64,000 nt of DNA from Chaenocephalus aceratus (GCA_023974075.1 CM043793.1:7196288-7260287); one strand, 5' to 3'; shown: positions 1 through 13,000, counted from the first letter of the stretch. Notes: generated by a model not told the origin, from the sequence alone. Made by a program: numbers and translations.

Positions 1-24
1 AAGTTATTACATCGTTTCAGATAA

Positions 25-100
25 TAAATAATAATGATGGTTCATTCTATTTTGGGGCGCCTTTCAAAGCACCCAAGGACACCTTACAATTCATAACATA
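25..100. repeat. Short LINE/SINE tail repeat
   Basis: An AATAAT-rich run is followed by the motif ggggcgcctttcaaagcacc and aaggacaccttacaa. The same unit occurs at 9314-9396. It is a common fish 3'-tail type; the parent element is not identified. Confidence 0.5.
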
Positions 101-1000
101 TTCCAAGGAAAGGTTTTAAGACAGTACAAAGAATGCAGTCCAGGTGATGTTTTTGATGTGGGGTGCAGATGAGAGAGCTGTCCAGAATGACACCAAGATG
201 TCGTGTTTGTGCTCTTGATAAGCCATGAAAACAGTAAAATAAGTGTCTCCTGTTCACCAAAACATACCCATCTGTTATGGAAAAAGAAAGTATTCCAAAA
301 GTAATCTAAATACTATTTATAAAATTCTGGGCTATATAAAAATCGCTGGCCCGCGTTAGTGTCTATTGGTTACATTTCGGCCCTTGGGACAAATGTAGTT
401 GGTGATCCCTGGACTACACCATGTGCTCTGTTTGACAAACCCCGTGATAGTCCTCAAGCTCTGTGATTGGAGAGTGTGCTCCGAGGGTTACGCCGAGCCT
501 CGAACAGCACTTGAAATGGGATGGAACCACGGCAGACTGTCCAAAACTGGATTTGAACGGGTCCACCGCGTCCCCCCCTCCCCCACCCCGTCCCCAGAAC
601 TACACATGCTGGCTATTCTGTTTCACAACATGTTCTCTATCTATGGCACGTCTCTACTGGGAGTTGTAGTTTTAAAAGACGTTTTCATATTTCCCATAAT
701 AAGAAGTTGTCAGTATTAAACTGTGTACATCCCTGGAGGTTTAGGCGATAGGAAACACTCACATTTAAAACATATCATTAATAAATGGGTGAAAATTGCT
801 TGTGCCCATAATGGGCAGCATTAATATATATACACACATGCAGCTAAGGTCAGAAGAGCTTTATTTAACAGCTGCTCTTATGTTTGTGACCCCTGTGATA
901 ACATTACATTACATTAATTGATAAGCCTGAAACATGCACTTGTCAAGGTTCAGAGGCACATTTTGCAAATATGGCAGTAGCCATCGATCAGCTTAAGATA
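101..1000. other. Intergenic, no gene recognised
   Basis: The stretch is mixed-composition to AT-rich. 340-620 is less AT-rich and contains a C-run; it may be an old repeat. No supported coding exon or RNA gene was found. Confidence 0.5.
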
Positions 1001-1415
1001 AGATATACTTTATTGATCCCAAGTTGGAACATTTGCGTTACATCAGCATGTGTATAGTTGTAAATATGCAGTGGTGTTTATTTGTAAATCATTTAGTATA
1101 ATCACACAAATTCTGTGTTTTATATTCAACAATTCTGTGTTCTTTATTTATTGATTGTTCAATACCTGACAAGGCCGTAGATGAAATATCTACATACATC
1201 TTATAAGAGTATAATACATTATGTATAATATCAGTTAAAATAAGTGCTTCAACATAGTTAACATTGCTGGAGGTATGCACACATATTGATAGATGTCTTG
1301 TAATGCACTGTTGAGGAACCTGCGACCCACGTTTTTCATTCAATGCATAACTACACCATAGTTGTGTATAATATGATATGTCAATAAACCTTAGAAAATC
1401 TTGAAATCTTGAAAG
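1000..1415. repeat. Fish non-LTR tail-type repeat
   Basis: It contains agatatactttattgatccc, a motif repeated widely in fish genomes as the end of a retroposon, and closes with a tcttgaaatcttgaaag tail. Class and exact borders are uncertain. Confidence 0.4.
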
Positions 1416-2300
1416 GGATGTGCAAAATAGTCATTATATACAGTCTTTAATTAATTATTAGTAGAGAATAACGAGTAATGAATATACTTTATAGGGATCG
1501 TATTAATATCTAATAATAAAAATAATGAAATTCAATAACATGCTTTAACCACTAGGTGTCCCTTTATATCAGCTGTGCACCTTTATGGTGTAAATACAGC
1601 CTATCTACCAATTGGATCAAATATAAAAGTCAGCCGAATTAGTGTTGATACTGCAAGGAGACGTATTGTGTGAAAAGAAATGTAAGATGTTGTTTAATGG
1701 CTGATATATTTATGATCCACGTCACGTTTTCAGTTTTGGCGGCAGTTGTTCCTGTTTGTCTAGAAGTCTTCTCATCAGGGCTCTATAAATACAGAACTAC
1801 GGCAGATATGTAATATTTAATGCAGCCGGACCGTATATTACAATGCCGTTATGTGATGACTTTCAAAGAGAAAAGCAAGCACACTCGGAATAAAGTATTA
1901 TTTTATTTTTTTTAAATGTTTTCGGTCTGTTTCCGGTATTTGTTTATGACGATGTGATGTGAGATGTGAGACTGGAATTGCACAGGGGAAAATAACTTAT
2001 CTTAAGATGCGGATTGTGTTAAACTAATATGTTTGCGCTGTGGACCAACACTATACATTGACGGGGAAGGGGGTAGCAATAAAGATAACACCATTAAACA
2101 GTTACACAACATAACAGAAATAATATCGATAGCAGCGTCCCTAGCAACCACCTTGGTAACAATGAAAACGTTATGGATGCAATTTCCTGAAGTAATCTTC
2201 GTAATAACTAGTAAACTAAAGATCATGTACATCCACTGCACACATAATCTGAAATAAAAACTCATATTTCTCGCATCAAATGACATCAAAACGCCAAATT
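1416..2300. other. AT-rich intergenic sequence
   Basis: No gene was recognised. Short open frames on both strands lack family similarity, splice context or codon bias. Confidence 0.5.
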
Positions 2301-2813
2301 AATGGCCAAACTAACTTTAAAATAGGCATTTTCCACCGAGAATAAAACGAAGTTCGGCCATGGTTTTTTTTTCTGCAGGGAGAAATTTGAAGATCACGCT
2401 CACATTGCCTTTAAGGGCAGCCGACACAAACGAATGCCGTGCTTCCATGAGCGTCCATAGAAGCATATGGACATCCCGGAAAGCTGAAAATGGATGCTCG
2501 GGGCCCCCCCCCTTGCATTGAAAATGGACGCTAAGGGCCCCCCCCTTGCGTTGGAAAAAGCCGACACAGGGGACTTGACATAACGTCAACATAGGCCGAC
2601 CTGGGAGTGAGGATGTGTTGGACAAAACACCATCAAGGGCCTGTTGTTGCCCTAGCAACCTGGCAATAAGGGAAGCAGTCACACGCTTTGACCTCAGGAC
2701 ATCTCCAAAGTTGCTGGCAGTCAACCTTCGTTTCCTGAACAAATGCCAGTTTGGGTTGGTTCGCTGACCAGTGTAGCCACCTGAATTGCCCTCTGTTGCT
2801 CCTCAGACAATGG

Positions 2814-4040
2814 CAGGGCTCGAGCTTAAGGACGTCCCGTCGTCCCGCGGCCGAAAAAAATAGTGTCGGGGAGGATAAAAAATTATTTTGGGACGAATTT
2901 GGGACGAGAGTTAAAATAAAAATACCCTGCTAACTCTACTACAAACGGCGATGAAAATGAAACCGACTGCACGTTTTGTGTAGCACACAGTTATTAAACC
3001 TCCTTGTCAACATAAACACACAAGCACAAAACATTTAGAAACCCGCGAAATACACACACATGTAACTACAGCTGTGCCGCTGGCTGTCAGCCAGCCGCCC
3101 AGCTGGCTGTGCCCGCAAATTCGCGGGTCTATCTATGTACTGAGTGTGTGTATTTCGCGGGTTTAGTGATGTACAATGGCATCCCGTCGAGGAATTATGA
3201 AATGTTTTACCATTACATCACAAAAACGCAGCAGAACCAGACCCTGGAGCGCCGGCCTCTTTATTTACTTACTCCTCTTCATCCCCTTTGGGTAATAAGG
3301 CTGAGATGAGAACTCTCCATCGTATTTAATCCTTAGCAATATGCTGCGCCTCTCCCCATGTAGGGATGGGTACCGAGCCCCGGTATTAAACGGGCCCCAG
3401 GCCGGAATTATTAAAGACAGTGGTAACGTTAAGCTCCGACGTTATCGGACTTTGTATCGGTACTGGAGACATTTAAAAAATATATGTCATATGTATTATT
3501 GCTACATAGCCTACACATTATATCGCAGTTTTAGTTTCACCAACTCCGTTTCTAATATGCAATAAGACTACAACATGCGTCTATGATGTATTTTCGAGCT
3601 TTCCAATCCAGACGAGATCTCTCTCTCCCGTCTGTGTGCGAGGGGGCGGGGCCGTTTGTAAAGGTCTCCTGACTGTGTTACAGACTGTCATCCTGGTTAG
3701 TGGTTACTCTGGGTTCTGTCTTCAGGACAGTGTTGGATTGTTTTGATAATTGGATGGGACTTGATTGGATTCAATATTAGAGTAAATATTATTTGGCCTT
3801 TGTTCATGTGATTGAATGATTTACTCAAATAAAAAGTTTGATGAATTATCATCTAATGATTTTTATGATGTTTATTATGTTTATTTATGTTAAAGGGCAC
3901 TTTGAATGATTTTAACTAATGATAATGTAGAAAAACTAACATTTTAAATTCGGGACGGTCCACATTAATTTCGGGACGGCTTAGATTGTATTTCGGGACG
4001 GTTCCGGGAGGATGGGGAAAAAAGTTAGTCGAGAGCCCTG
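2814..4040. mobile_element. hAT-like non-autonomous DNA transposon inside the SWIM/YqaJ pseudogene
   Basis: The termini cagggctcga and tcga(ga)gccctg are inverted. The flanks gacaatgg (2806-2813) and gacaatgc (4041-4048) match at 7 of 8 positions, the 8-bp duplication expected of hAT elements. The interior repeats a gggacg-type motif near both ends and has no transposase coding sequence that I recognise. Confidence 0.8.
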
Positions 4041-4319
4041 GACAATGCCATGCTTGCCACAATTGCCTCAGGTCCCTGATGCCCAACAGATTTGATAATT
4101 TCAGGAACAGTAAGTGTTTGTAGTGTTCCTCTTCTGGCTCGGGGGGAGAGAAGCCAAGAAATTCCTGAGAACCTGCCCCTGAGTCTGTCCCTCAGCCAGT
4201 CATGATCTTCGGAGGTGGGCTCTCTTGTCAGCGGGTTGAATGAGTTATTGGTTGGAGGAAACTGAATGCGTACGTTTAGCTGCCTTTGGCTTCTTCCACT
4301 GACAGGGGATGTCAGTGCA

Positions 4320-4813
4320 AGGCAAGGCAAGGCAAGTATATTTATATAGCACTTTTCAACACAAGACAATTCAAAGTTATTTACAAAAATGAAAGACATT
4401 AAGAAATTGGCATTTAAAATCAGTCATTAAAAAGAAAAGCTAATAAAATAAACATTAAAAGAAAAAATACATGGATAAAAGTTACAGTGCAGTTTAAGAT
4501 ATGAATAGTTCAATTAAAAGCAGCGACAAAAAGAAAAGTCTTCAGCCTGGATTTAAAAGTAGTCAGAGCTGCAGCGGACCTGCAGGTTTCTGGGAGTTTG
4601 TTCCAGATATTTGGAGCATAATAACTGAACGCTGCTTCTCCATGTTTAGTTCTGACTCTGGGGACAGAAAGCTGGCCAGTCCCTGAAGACCTGAGAGATC
4701 TGGATGGTTCATCATTTAGCAGGAGGTCAGAAATGTATTTTGGGCCTAAACCATTCAGTGCTTTATAAACCAGCAGCAGTATTTTGAAATCTATTCTTTG
4801 ACACACAGGAAGC
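4320..4813 (-). mobile_element. L2-like LINE, 5'-truncated, C-terminal coding end
   Basis: The minus strand codes the end of a CR1/L2-group reverse-transcriptase protein: LPVCQRIDFKILLLVYKALN, PSRSLRSSGTG, LSVPRVRTKHGEAAFSYYAP and TFKSRLKTFLF. The 3' end is the fish-typical aaggcaaggcaag motif with tttatatagcac nearby. The repeated cagtgca at 4313-4319 and 4814-4820 is a 7-bp target duplication. Only about 490 bp remain. Confidence 0.8.
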
Positions 4814-4931
4814 CAGTGCAGCTGAAATTGTGGATGGCAAAGATGGCTAATGCAGCCGCATGACTGCATTTCCATTCTCCACGTGGGCATTCACATTTTG
4901 TGGAGAGAATTCCCTCTTCTCCTGTAGATAC

Positions 4932-7050
4932 CTGTGGTGGTGGGATTGTTTTATTATTTAAAATATATTTACATTTGTAATGCCTTCCCAAGTATCCCTT
5001 TAATTGTTTATAGCCTACTGTATGTTTATTTCATGGATATTTCTGTGTTTTCTGGTGTGTAATATTTGTAATAAAGATTTCATGTGACACATAACATGGA
5101 TTTGTTGATGGGAATTAATGTCACTAATGTGAATAAATTAACTCTAGGTTAACGGTACTCTTGCTATCACTACTCACCTACACTATACACCTTGTCCCTC
5201 ATGCTAGCCCTGACAACACCGGTAAGCACACCTTCATCTAGGCTGCACTGTTTTACGTGTCCTCCTGACTTGTAGTGGTTCTCTCCTCAATCTACACTCT
5301 TCTTGTCATCTTTGTAAAACGATATCAGACTGGTCATTGACAGCCATGACTTCTAGTTAAATTCAGTGTGGCTCAAATGAAAAGCTTTGTTAAAATATGC
5401 AAGCACGCGAAAGTCAAAGTCAGTTTTATTGTCAAAAATTCTACATGTGTAATACATCCAGAAATATCGTTTCCCACAGTGTGACATGTATACATAACAC
5501 AAAACAAAAGGGGCCTAGATAAACGTGGTATACATTAAACATACAAAAAAGGGCCTAGATAACCGGGGTATACAGTTTAAAATGTTAATAATATATTTAA
5601 AGTGTTCAAAGTGCAGTTTCAGTGCAAGTCAGTTGAAACGATCTTAAGTTGGCGTGACGTTGAAGTCGTGCGACCCTGCTGCTGTACTAGCTTGTAGTTC
5701 GTTTATAGCATAACGTTAGCATTTTGCTTCTGGCGACTTATGATTCAAAAATTATAAAAGTAGGGTTGACATGTGGAGATTATCCGGCTGAACAAAACGT
5801 GATCCCTCTCTTAAATGTGTGTCAACCACAGACCTTATTTCGAGTTATTTTCCAAAATCCTATGGAGAATTTACATTGCGTTTTTGACGAAGGAAGCGGA
5901 AGGAGTTTACATCCGGGTTTTAGGACTGCGGTTCTCTATTAGGTGTGAATGCGACCTAAGACTAATAGTACCACTGGTACAGACTTTACACTTTACAGAG
6001 ATTGGAAATGTTGATCTTTATCTATCACTATCCCATAAACACAGTTTGTTTCAGATTTACAAATGATCAATTTAGGAGATTCAAAATAAGCCTTCAGGCA
6101 GCTTTCCAGGGAAATCGAAAAAGCGTATAGGAAAGCAAATGGACGTCCAAACAGCCTTTCAGATGTTTTTAAGATGAACAGAACCAAAGCCTCAAGCTGC
6201 TGTTCACCTTTAGCTGTTCTCTAAAAAACAGAATTGAAAATCTGGACTATTTTCTTAATTTGTGGAGATCTGACGTTTGTGTGGAGCGAGCGCGTTGAAC
6301 AGACATGGGTGATATATTTCATTGTTTTCGGTCGACTTCCTGTCTTCCTCCAGAGATTTCTGCTCCGCTCTGACCTTTGTGTTTGGAGATGTTTTCCTCC
6401 CTTGTGTGTGTATGTGTGAAGGTGTGTGTGTATCTGTTTATCTGTTTGAATCTGTGTGTGTGTGTGTTGTAGAACAGGGGGAAACAAATCACCCGCTGTA
6501 GTTCTCATTAGCAGCAGTTTTGTGTCAGCTCTGAGAGATCAGCTGTCAGCTCTCGGCCTTCCTCTGCAGCTTCACCTTTTACCGACGATAATTACACCGC
6601 TTAACGCCAGCGCTTCTTAAACAGCAGCCCACAGATTTACGACTGGTTCAAATGCGATACACAAAAAGGGCCTGTTTAATATTCAGGACAAAGTTGGGTT
6701 CTAAAGAAAAGAGTGTTTCGATCGTTTTCACACCAGTAAGCCAGTAACCCTGTTACAGTTTGTACAATCGAGAAATATAGAATCTGTCTGGTTCCAATTG
6801 TGCTTAGATCAACATTTTTAGATGCTCACAATGACGCTCAGTATGTCGGTTGGTCCACAATCATTTACTAAACCCCTTGGCGGCCACAGTTTTTCCCGTT
6901 GTTGGCTAAAATGGCATGCACGTCAAGCGTGAACGTGTTTATTCTGGTTGATGGCGATTGGCAAAATGGCACTGTGGCAGTGAGAGTTGCATATGACAAA
7001 AAGGTGCATCACTTTATCTGATCCACATACCATTGCCAGACTCATGAACT
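4932..7050. other. Intergenic, with a tail-type repeat at 5405-5560
   Basis: 5405-5560 has agtcaaagtcagttttattg and a gggcctagataa direct repeat at about 5511 and 5551, typical of a fish retroposon 3' end. The rest, including a GT-rich patch near 6400-6470, shows nothing I can call. Confidence 0.45.
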
Positions 7051-7069
7051 TTATTGAGAGGTGGCAGAG

Positions 7070-7255
7070 TGAAGGGTCTGTCAGGGTTCCGGCACCGGGG
7101 AGCAGCTTGGGGTTCAGGACACCTCGGCAGTGCCCAGGAGGCGAACTCTCCAGCTACCAGTCCACACTCTGTACTTTTTTTGTCCGATCGGGACTTGAAT
7201 CAGTGACCCTTTGGTTCCCAAGTCCAGGCGGAGTTATTGCCCCACCCAGCTACTG
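7070..7255 (-). repeat. tRNA-SINE-like repeat
   Basis: It contains cggcagtgcccaggaggcga, ccagctaccagtccacactc and gggacttgaatcagtgacc, the body of a common fish tRNA-derived SINE read in reverse. A shorter relative is at 28145-28205. Borders are approximate. Confidence 0.5.
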
Positions 7256-7769
7256 TAGTAGAGGCATCATTGCACTCAGCCTGGAGTTCCTCTTGTATTG
7301 GTGTGGTTTGGCACTGTACTGTAAACTAAAGGTATGAGCTCATAACTAATACACCGTTTGTCATAGAGTCTTGTGGGAGGCCTCACTGGTCTCAGTTACC
7401 TTTTCATTGAGGTTGTGTGATCGGTCAAACAAAAACATCTTGCCATGATTTGAAAGAAGAGAAAGTCTAAACATTGGTCCTCCACCAATCATAACTTGAG
7501 TCTTGTCTGACCTGCCTTACACCACCAACATGAGGGTTGGCTTTGGCAAACAATTTTGATAGGGTCTTAAAGGACATCATGAGGTATCTCAGATATCACG
7601 TTGGTAATGTTCCCCTATGATAAACAACACAAGATAAAATCGTCTTCCATTTTTTCCGACATGTATTTATTATTTACTATTATTGAGTTAATATTATGCA
7701 GTGAAGCTGTCTGCTATCCACATCATTAATGTCTTTTTATTTCGGAAGGCACTGGAGATTGCTGTCCCG

Positions 7770-7965
7770 GTGTTGGTTCAAAGTTAACTCTATGCACTTA
7801 ACAGATTCCTTTGAATTTGAAGTTAAAAGCAATTGTATTAAGTGAAACCTAATATTGTTGATTTAAACTTAATACTATTGCTTTCAACTAACCTAATACA
7901 GTTATGTGAAATCTGTTGACATAATACATGTAATTAAAGTCAACATTACCGTTTTTTCAGTGTAG
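7770..7965. repeat. MITE-like repeat, copy 1
   Basis: It shares taatacagttatgtgaaatc, aaagtcaacatta and a terminal ttttttcag with 38474-38646, where both ends are present. This copy is more degraded on its left side. Confidence 0.55.
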
Positions 7966-9313
7966 GTAGTGACAGGATGTTAGTCGTGTGTATTTCCTAA
8001 GCATACTTCATAGAGTGTGAACAAAGAAAACGTAATTGATCAAATGTATTGCATATACCAAAAGTGTGAACCTTTGTTTTGGAATTTCACGAATAAAAAA
8101 GGCCTTTACGAGTTCTCAAAGATGACCTGGATGCTGTTTTAAACCATTTCACAGCCAAAAAACACAAATATGACAGAGACTCACCCACGGACACCAACAT
8201 AACATCAAATGCACATCCTGTCTTTTGCAACAGCATATTGTTTATTGTAGAAAACACACCTGTTGGCACTCTGCTTCTGTGGGTCATACATAATGAAAAC
8301 AGAACTCCTGATATGTTTGTTGAAGACATTTAAAATAATACATTTACTCGATTAATGAGGAGTAACCTTCAGGACTTTGCTAGATTATAATGCTACAGCG
8401 ACCGTTTTGGTTGAATTGACATCACAATAATCACTGTAACCAGTTAAACCCCACGATAATGAGAAAAGGGAAAATAGATGTAACATCCAAAAAAAAAGTC
8501 TAAATAAGTCAACAAAAACACAAAGAACAACCTTTAAAATCATTGAGAGGACAGCTACTATATATGAATCACTACTTTGACACCTTTTGAACATTTTCTT
8601 TCCTGTGCAGTTTGTGCTGTAGTTTTTGCAAACATGATATGGTGGATAATGCATCAGGAAGATCTCAATAAAATAAAAACATAAAAAGGACCTCTGTATG
8701 TTCAATGATGGAAAGATACAAAAAAAAGTATTGCAAGATTGAGTACTTGCTACAAAGTTAGTTTTTTGCATATGTTTGTGAACAGCAATTTAATTTAATA
8801 TACTTTGATATGATGCATATAAAGTGCAAGCAAATTTGGAGATTAAAGAGGAGCTACATACTGTATTTAAGTGCAAGTTTCCATGATGTTGGTCATGTTT
8901 GAGGTCACATTTCATTATTAAGATTGTAGATAGTCTATCTGGCACCATCTACTGAAGTATGCTAACGTATTAAACATGAACCACAGTGAACCCGATGAAT
9001 ATGGACGACTCCTCTCTGCATATAGTGTGTCATTGGAATGCTTATATATCAGGGGTCCTATTACACAGGTAAATACAAGTGATTAGCCCACAAATACATT
9101 TACTTAAAAAAAAAAATGGGCTCATATGTGGATTTTTTCTCTTAGTTATATGATTTTCTATTTCCATTAGAGTGTATTTCCCCTAAAATCACACCTCAAG
9201 GCTAATTCTTTTCAAAACTAGTTTTAGTTTGAGTTGGCAATTTTGAAGATATAATAAGGCAACCAAAGATTGTTTTCCTTCGAGTCATTTTGTGTCATTT
9301 AACCTCAATTACT
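7966..9313. other. AT-rich intergenic sequence downstream of ppic
   Basis: No exon was recognised. Part of it may be ppic 3' flanking or 3' UTR sequence, which cannot be delimited without transcripts. Confidence 0.45.
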
Positions 9314-9396
9314 TTTAATAATAATAATAATAATAATACATTTTATTTCGAGGCGCCTTTCAGGACACCCAAGGTCGCCTTACAGTGCATTAACAT
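9314..9396. repeat. Short LINE/SINE tail repeat, second copy
   Basis: An (AAT)n run is followed by tttcgaggcgcctttcagga and aaggtcgccttacagt, matching 25-100. Confidence 0.5.
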
Positions 9397-9962
9397 TTTA
9401 GAATGTTTATATATAAATCGTTCCTCCCTTCACAGACAATTGTTTGACATCACAGTGTGATATGTTATAACAAAATTAATACATCTGTAACTTGTATTAT
9501 CTCTGTAGAAATCAGTCTCAAATTGAGATTATTGTAACAAAAACAAGTGTTTGATTGCAAGCTAGCATTAGCCAGCCTATTGTTAGCTTGATACAGCTAT
9601 ATTTTTTACTTGCTAACGTTTAGCATGTAACATTTAGCCTGGATTAGATGTCATATGTTAGCTTGTTAGCAGTGGTAACATAATAGCATTCAGTGTAAAA
9701 TGCTCAAAAGCTTGTTTTTTTGTTACCAACTCAAATTTGAATTGAATGCTCTGTCAGTTTATAAGCTTTGCTCATGCTTTTTTGATCATATGTTTTCAGG
9801 GTTTAAATAATATAATTTCTGATACATAGCTTGTTGGTGTTAGAACCTTAGCATGCAAAACTTATAATGTCAACATTTCATTTAGCAATCTGGACATGTG
9901 ATTGATCACCAGTTTATAATAATCACATTCTGTCCTTGGAGTTAACTGTCTCACAGTGTTGT

Positions 9963-10091
9963 CTACCAGCCCTCCACCTCCACCACGAAGGGCTCTTTGA
10001 CGGGGATCCTGCCGCTGTTGACGACCACACACTCGGTGTATGGCAGGTTCCTGTCGTTGGTGTCCTGGAGCTCAATGGTGTGAACCACAGA
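9963..10091 (-). CDS. ppic: ppic exon 6 (C-terminus and stop)
   Basis: The exon codes residues 167-208, from SVVHTIELQ to FVVEVEGW, then TAG at 9965-9963. The 3' UTR must run leftwards into the AT-rich sequence below 9960. I could not fix a polyadenylation site. Confidence 0.95.
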   Translation of the reverse strand, partial: SVVHTIELQDTNDRNLPYTECVVVNSGRIPVKEPFVVEVEGW

Positions 10092-13000
10092 CTGCCAGAG
10101 TAGACGGACAGAAGCAGGTTAGAAACACTCAATAGAGATATATTTGTAGGTCGTCAGGAAGTATTTTATAGGAGTTTCCCGTAATATGCAGCATGCAGTA
10201 TTTCTCCATAACTGCACACGATCGATTGCATTGTTCTGCTAACATTTAGAAACTTGACCATTTTATTCTTTGTTCTGGTTCTCTTTATCCTTAAGATAAA
10301 CTTTTCTAAAAACAGATAAAGGAAGGGTTTTATTTTGATTTCAATACATCTGATGCTGCTTATCTAATCTGGATATTGTACAAGAAGTAGTATTGAAAGA
10401 AGTATTTGAATCATTTACTTAAAAGTACTAAAGCAACACTAACTTATTAAAAGTACGAAAGTCTTATCAGCAAAATGTACTTAAAATATGAAAAGTAGGT
10501 TGTAGTTCAGTTTATTTATCTACAGCAATGGATCATATTGTATAAGAACTTCATATTTAATTAGCTTTGATGCTTTTCTGTGAGAATCATGTATTTCTAA
10601 AAAAAAATTGTTTATCCAACAGCAATCTGAAAATCCTTTTCACCCATGCAGCCAATTTATGAAAAGAGTTAGAGGTGCCACCCACCATCCCGTCCAGGAC
10701 TTTGCCAAAAATCACGTGTTTCCCGTCCAGCCACGGTGCTTTAGTAGCCAGGATGAAGAACTGCGATCCGTTGGTGTCTGGACCCGCGTTCGCCATACTC
10801 ACCTGGTACATAAACACACACACCCACAAAACGCTCAATTCCATACATCACATCATCATTGTTTTGACACATTATGTTTAAATCACCAAGCCATACCTCC
10901 CATAAACAAATGACTTTCAGGGTTCTTACGGCCATTCAAAACCTGGAAAAGTCATGGAAATTCAAAATGCTAATTCCAGGCCTTGGAAAAGTTATGGAAA
11001 ACAATATTTTTCCCAAAGTTTTGGAAAAGTCATTGAAATGTAACTAAAGTTGCATCAAATATAGGGGTGTAACGGTATCCGTATTCGTCCCGTACCGTCA
11101 CGGGACAAACAAACAAAATACAAGAAGAAGAAAAGTTAGTATGGCGAGTTCAGATAACACACAGGAGCTAGAACCCACATGCTTTTTAAATCAGCTGTGT
11201 GGGAACATTTCGGGTTCCCTGTGGACTACAATAACGATGGAGTGCGAGTGGTGGATCGGACGAGGACGGTGTGTCGGCGTTGTTAGACAGCGGTGCGGTA
11301 TGCTAATGGAAACACACGCCAAACATGCTAAATCATATCAGAAGGCATCAGCCAGATTTGCCAATCACCGGAGCCCGGCAGAAGACAACAGCTGTTCAAC
11401 AGCTGATCCCCGCTGTTTTTAAGAAGCCAATAGACATGAGAGCCAAGAGACCAAAAATAAATAACGGAAGCTATTGGCATATATATTTCAACGGCTATGC
11501 GCTCTTGAAACACTTTCTTATTATTTATGATGTAATATTTTCAAGACATTCTCTTTGGTTTTACAGCTTGATGAAACCTTTTTGTTTGACATCAGCCATT
11601 ATAGATAATCCGGGCATCTGAGTGTGTGTGGTACTGTTTATGGTTTGTTTTTAACAGTGTAATACAGTTAATTATTCAAAATGTTAGAGTTCCTTATTTT
11701 TAAACTGAAACGTGCACTACTGTTCAAAAATAGATAACAACAAACCTGGAATTATGCATTTGGGACTTTTTTTTTGCTTTTTCTTGTTGTACCGAACCCG
11801 TATCGAACCGTGACCCCCAAACCGAGGTACGTACCGAACCGTGAATTCTGTGAACCGTTACACCCCTAATCAAATATAATTTATATTTGATCTAATCGCC
11901 GAAATAGTAATACTATAATGATAATACATACTGTATCGTATAGTAATGAAACGTAAAATGGCATTTAACTGTTGAGGTATTTTGCTGGTGAGAGATTTTA
12001 GTTGCTTTAGCCTGTAGAAGCTAGTAAGCCTACTATTGGATTTGTTTTAGATAGGCACAACATGTTTCAGACATTATTTTCCTGTTCTATGTTAAAATAA
12101 ACCATTTTCATTGGTACCGCTGAGAAAGAGTAATTTTTTTGGTCATGGAAAATTAGGTAAAGGTCATGGGAAGTCATGGAAAAGTAATTGAAAATCATTG
12201 GTGAAAAAGTGTATGAACCCTAGACTTTACAAAAGGTGTGTTATTACTAAATATTGATGTCATAAACTGTTAGCTCACCCAGCCTGTTCCCAAATGCTTC
12301 AGTTTGAAGTTTTCATCGGCAAACGTTGTTCCGTAGATGCTGTGACCTGGAGGGAAAAAGATTTGTCAAGTTCAGGTGGTGTTAAATATTGCTTGAAAAT
12401 GTAAAACAACATAATATTGGCTCCTTGGCCTGTGTGACGTTAGCAAAAAGGTTCAAATATATACAACTGTAGCTAGTTGGCTCTGTTGTGATTGGTCAAC
12501 CGCTGAGAGATGTCCCGCCCCTTAGCCTATAATGTACAATGTGTTGGAGCGCTAACAAATGGAAGCATGACTGTTACATAATGATGTCATTATGTTACGT
12601 ATATAAACAAAGGAATCCAATAGAGGCGTTTCAGGCAGGGGAGGGAGTGTGTGGGAGAGAAACACCCTCTGAAGGGAACTTTAGGATTTTTGCTTTTTCA
12701 GACTATTTACATGCACAAAAACCTATATAACATACTACAGGAAAGGGAAAGGCCTCTTTAAGAAGTCACTTTGAGTCTCACCTCCAGTTCCATCTCCAGC
12801 TGTGAAGTCTCCTCCCTGGATCATGAAGTCCTTGATGACTCTGTGGAACTTTGTCTCTTTGTAGCCATAGCCTTTCTGCAGAGACACGCAAGACAAACAC
12901 AATGACCAACACACATTCAGAAAGTAGGAACATCACAGCACAGCACAGCACACACCAGACTCAACAGCAAGAAGAAGTTAACACAAAACTGAAATTTGGT

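Larger units (their letters stand above)
2600..4931 (-). pseudogene. Decayed SWIM zinc-finger / YqaJ-like nuclease gene, interrupted by two insertions
   Basis: Three minus-strand pieces belong to one protein of a transposon-associated fish family. Piece 1 (4821-4931) has a SWIM finger, CECPRGEWKCSH, and a CAG acceptor at its upstream end. Piece 2 (4049-4312) has CQWKKPKAA, PLTREPTSEDHDWL and SGISWLLSP. Piece 3 (about 2600-2813) has LSEEQQRAIQVATLV and RLTASNFGDVL, the start of the YqaJ-like exonuclease fold. An L2-like LINE separates pieces 1 and 2 and a hAT element separates 2 and 3. Each insertion is flanked by a duplicated host target, so the coding sequence rejoins across them. Frameshifts remain inside piece 2 (near 4270) and piece 3 (near 2755). 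Downstream the frame dissolves into a G-run-containing repeat. Confidence 0.7.

Noticed and set aside
4510..4890. 126-residue minus-strand frame as a host gene
   Set aside because: Its C-terminal motifs are those of L2-like LINE proteins, and it is bounded by a duplicated target.
1..9900. Search for snx24, the next neighbour of PPIC in human
   Set aside because: No PX-domain exon was recognised on either strand left of ppic.
10741..10935. Minus-strand frame overlapping ppic exon 5
   Set aside because: Out of frame with the cyclophilin coding sequence and without family similarity.
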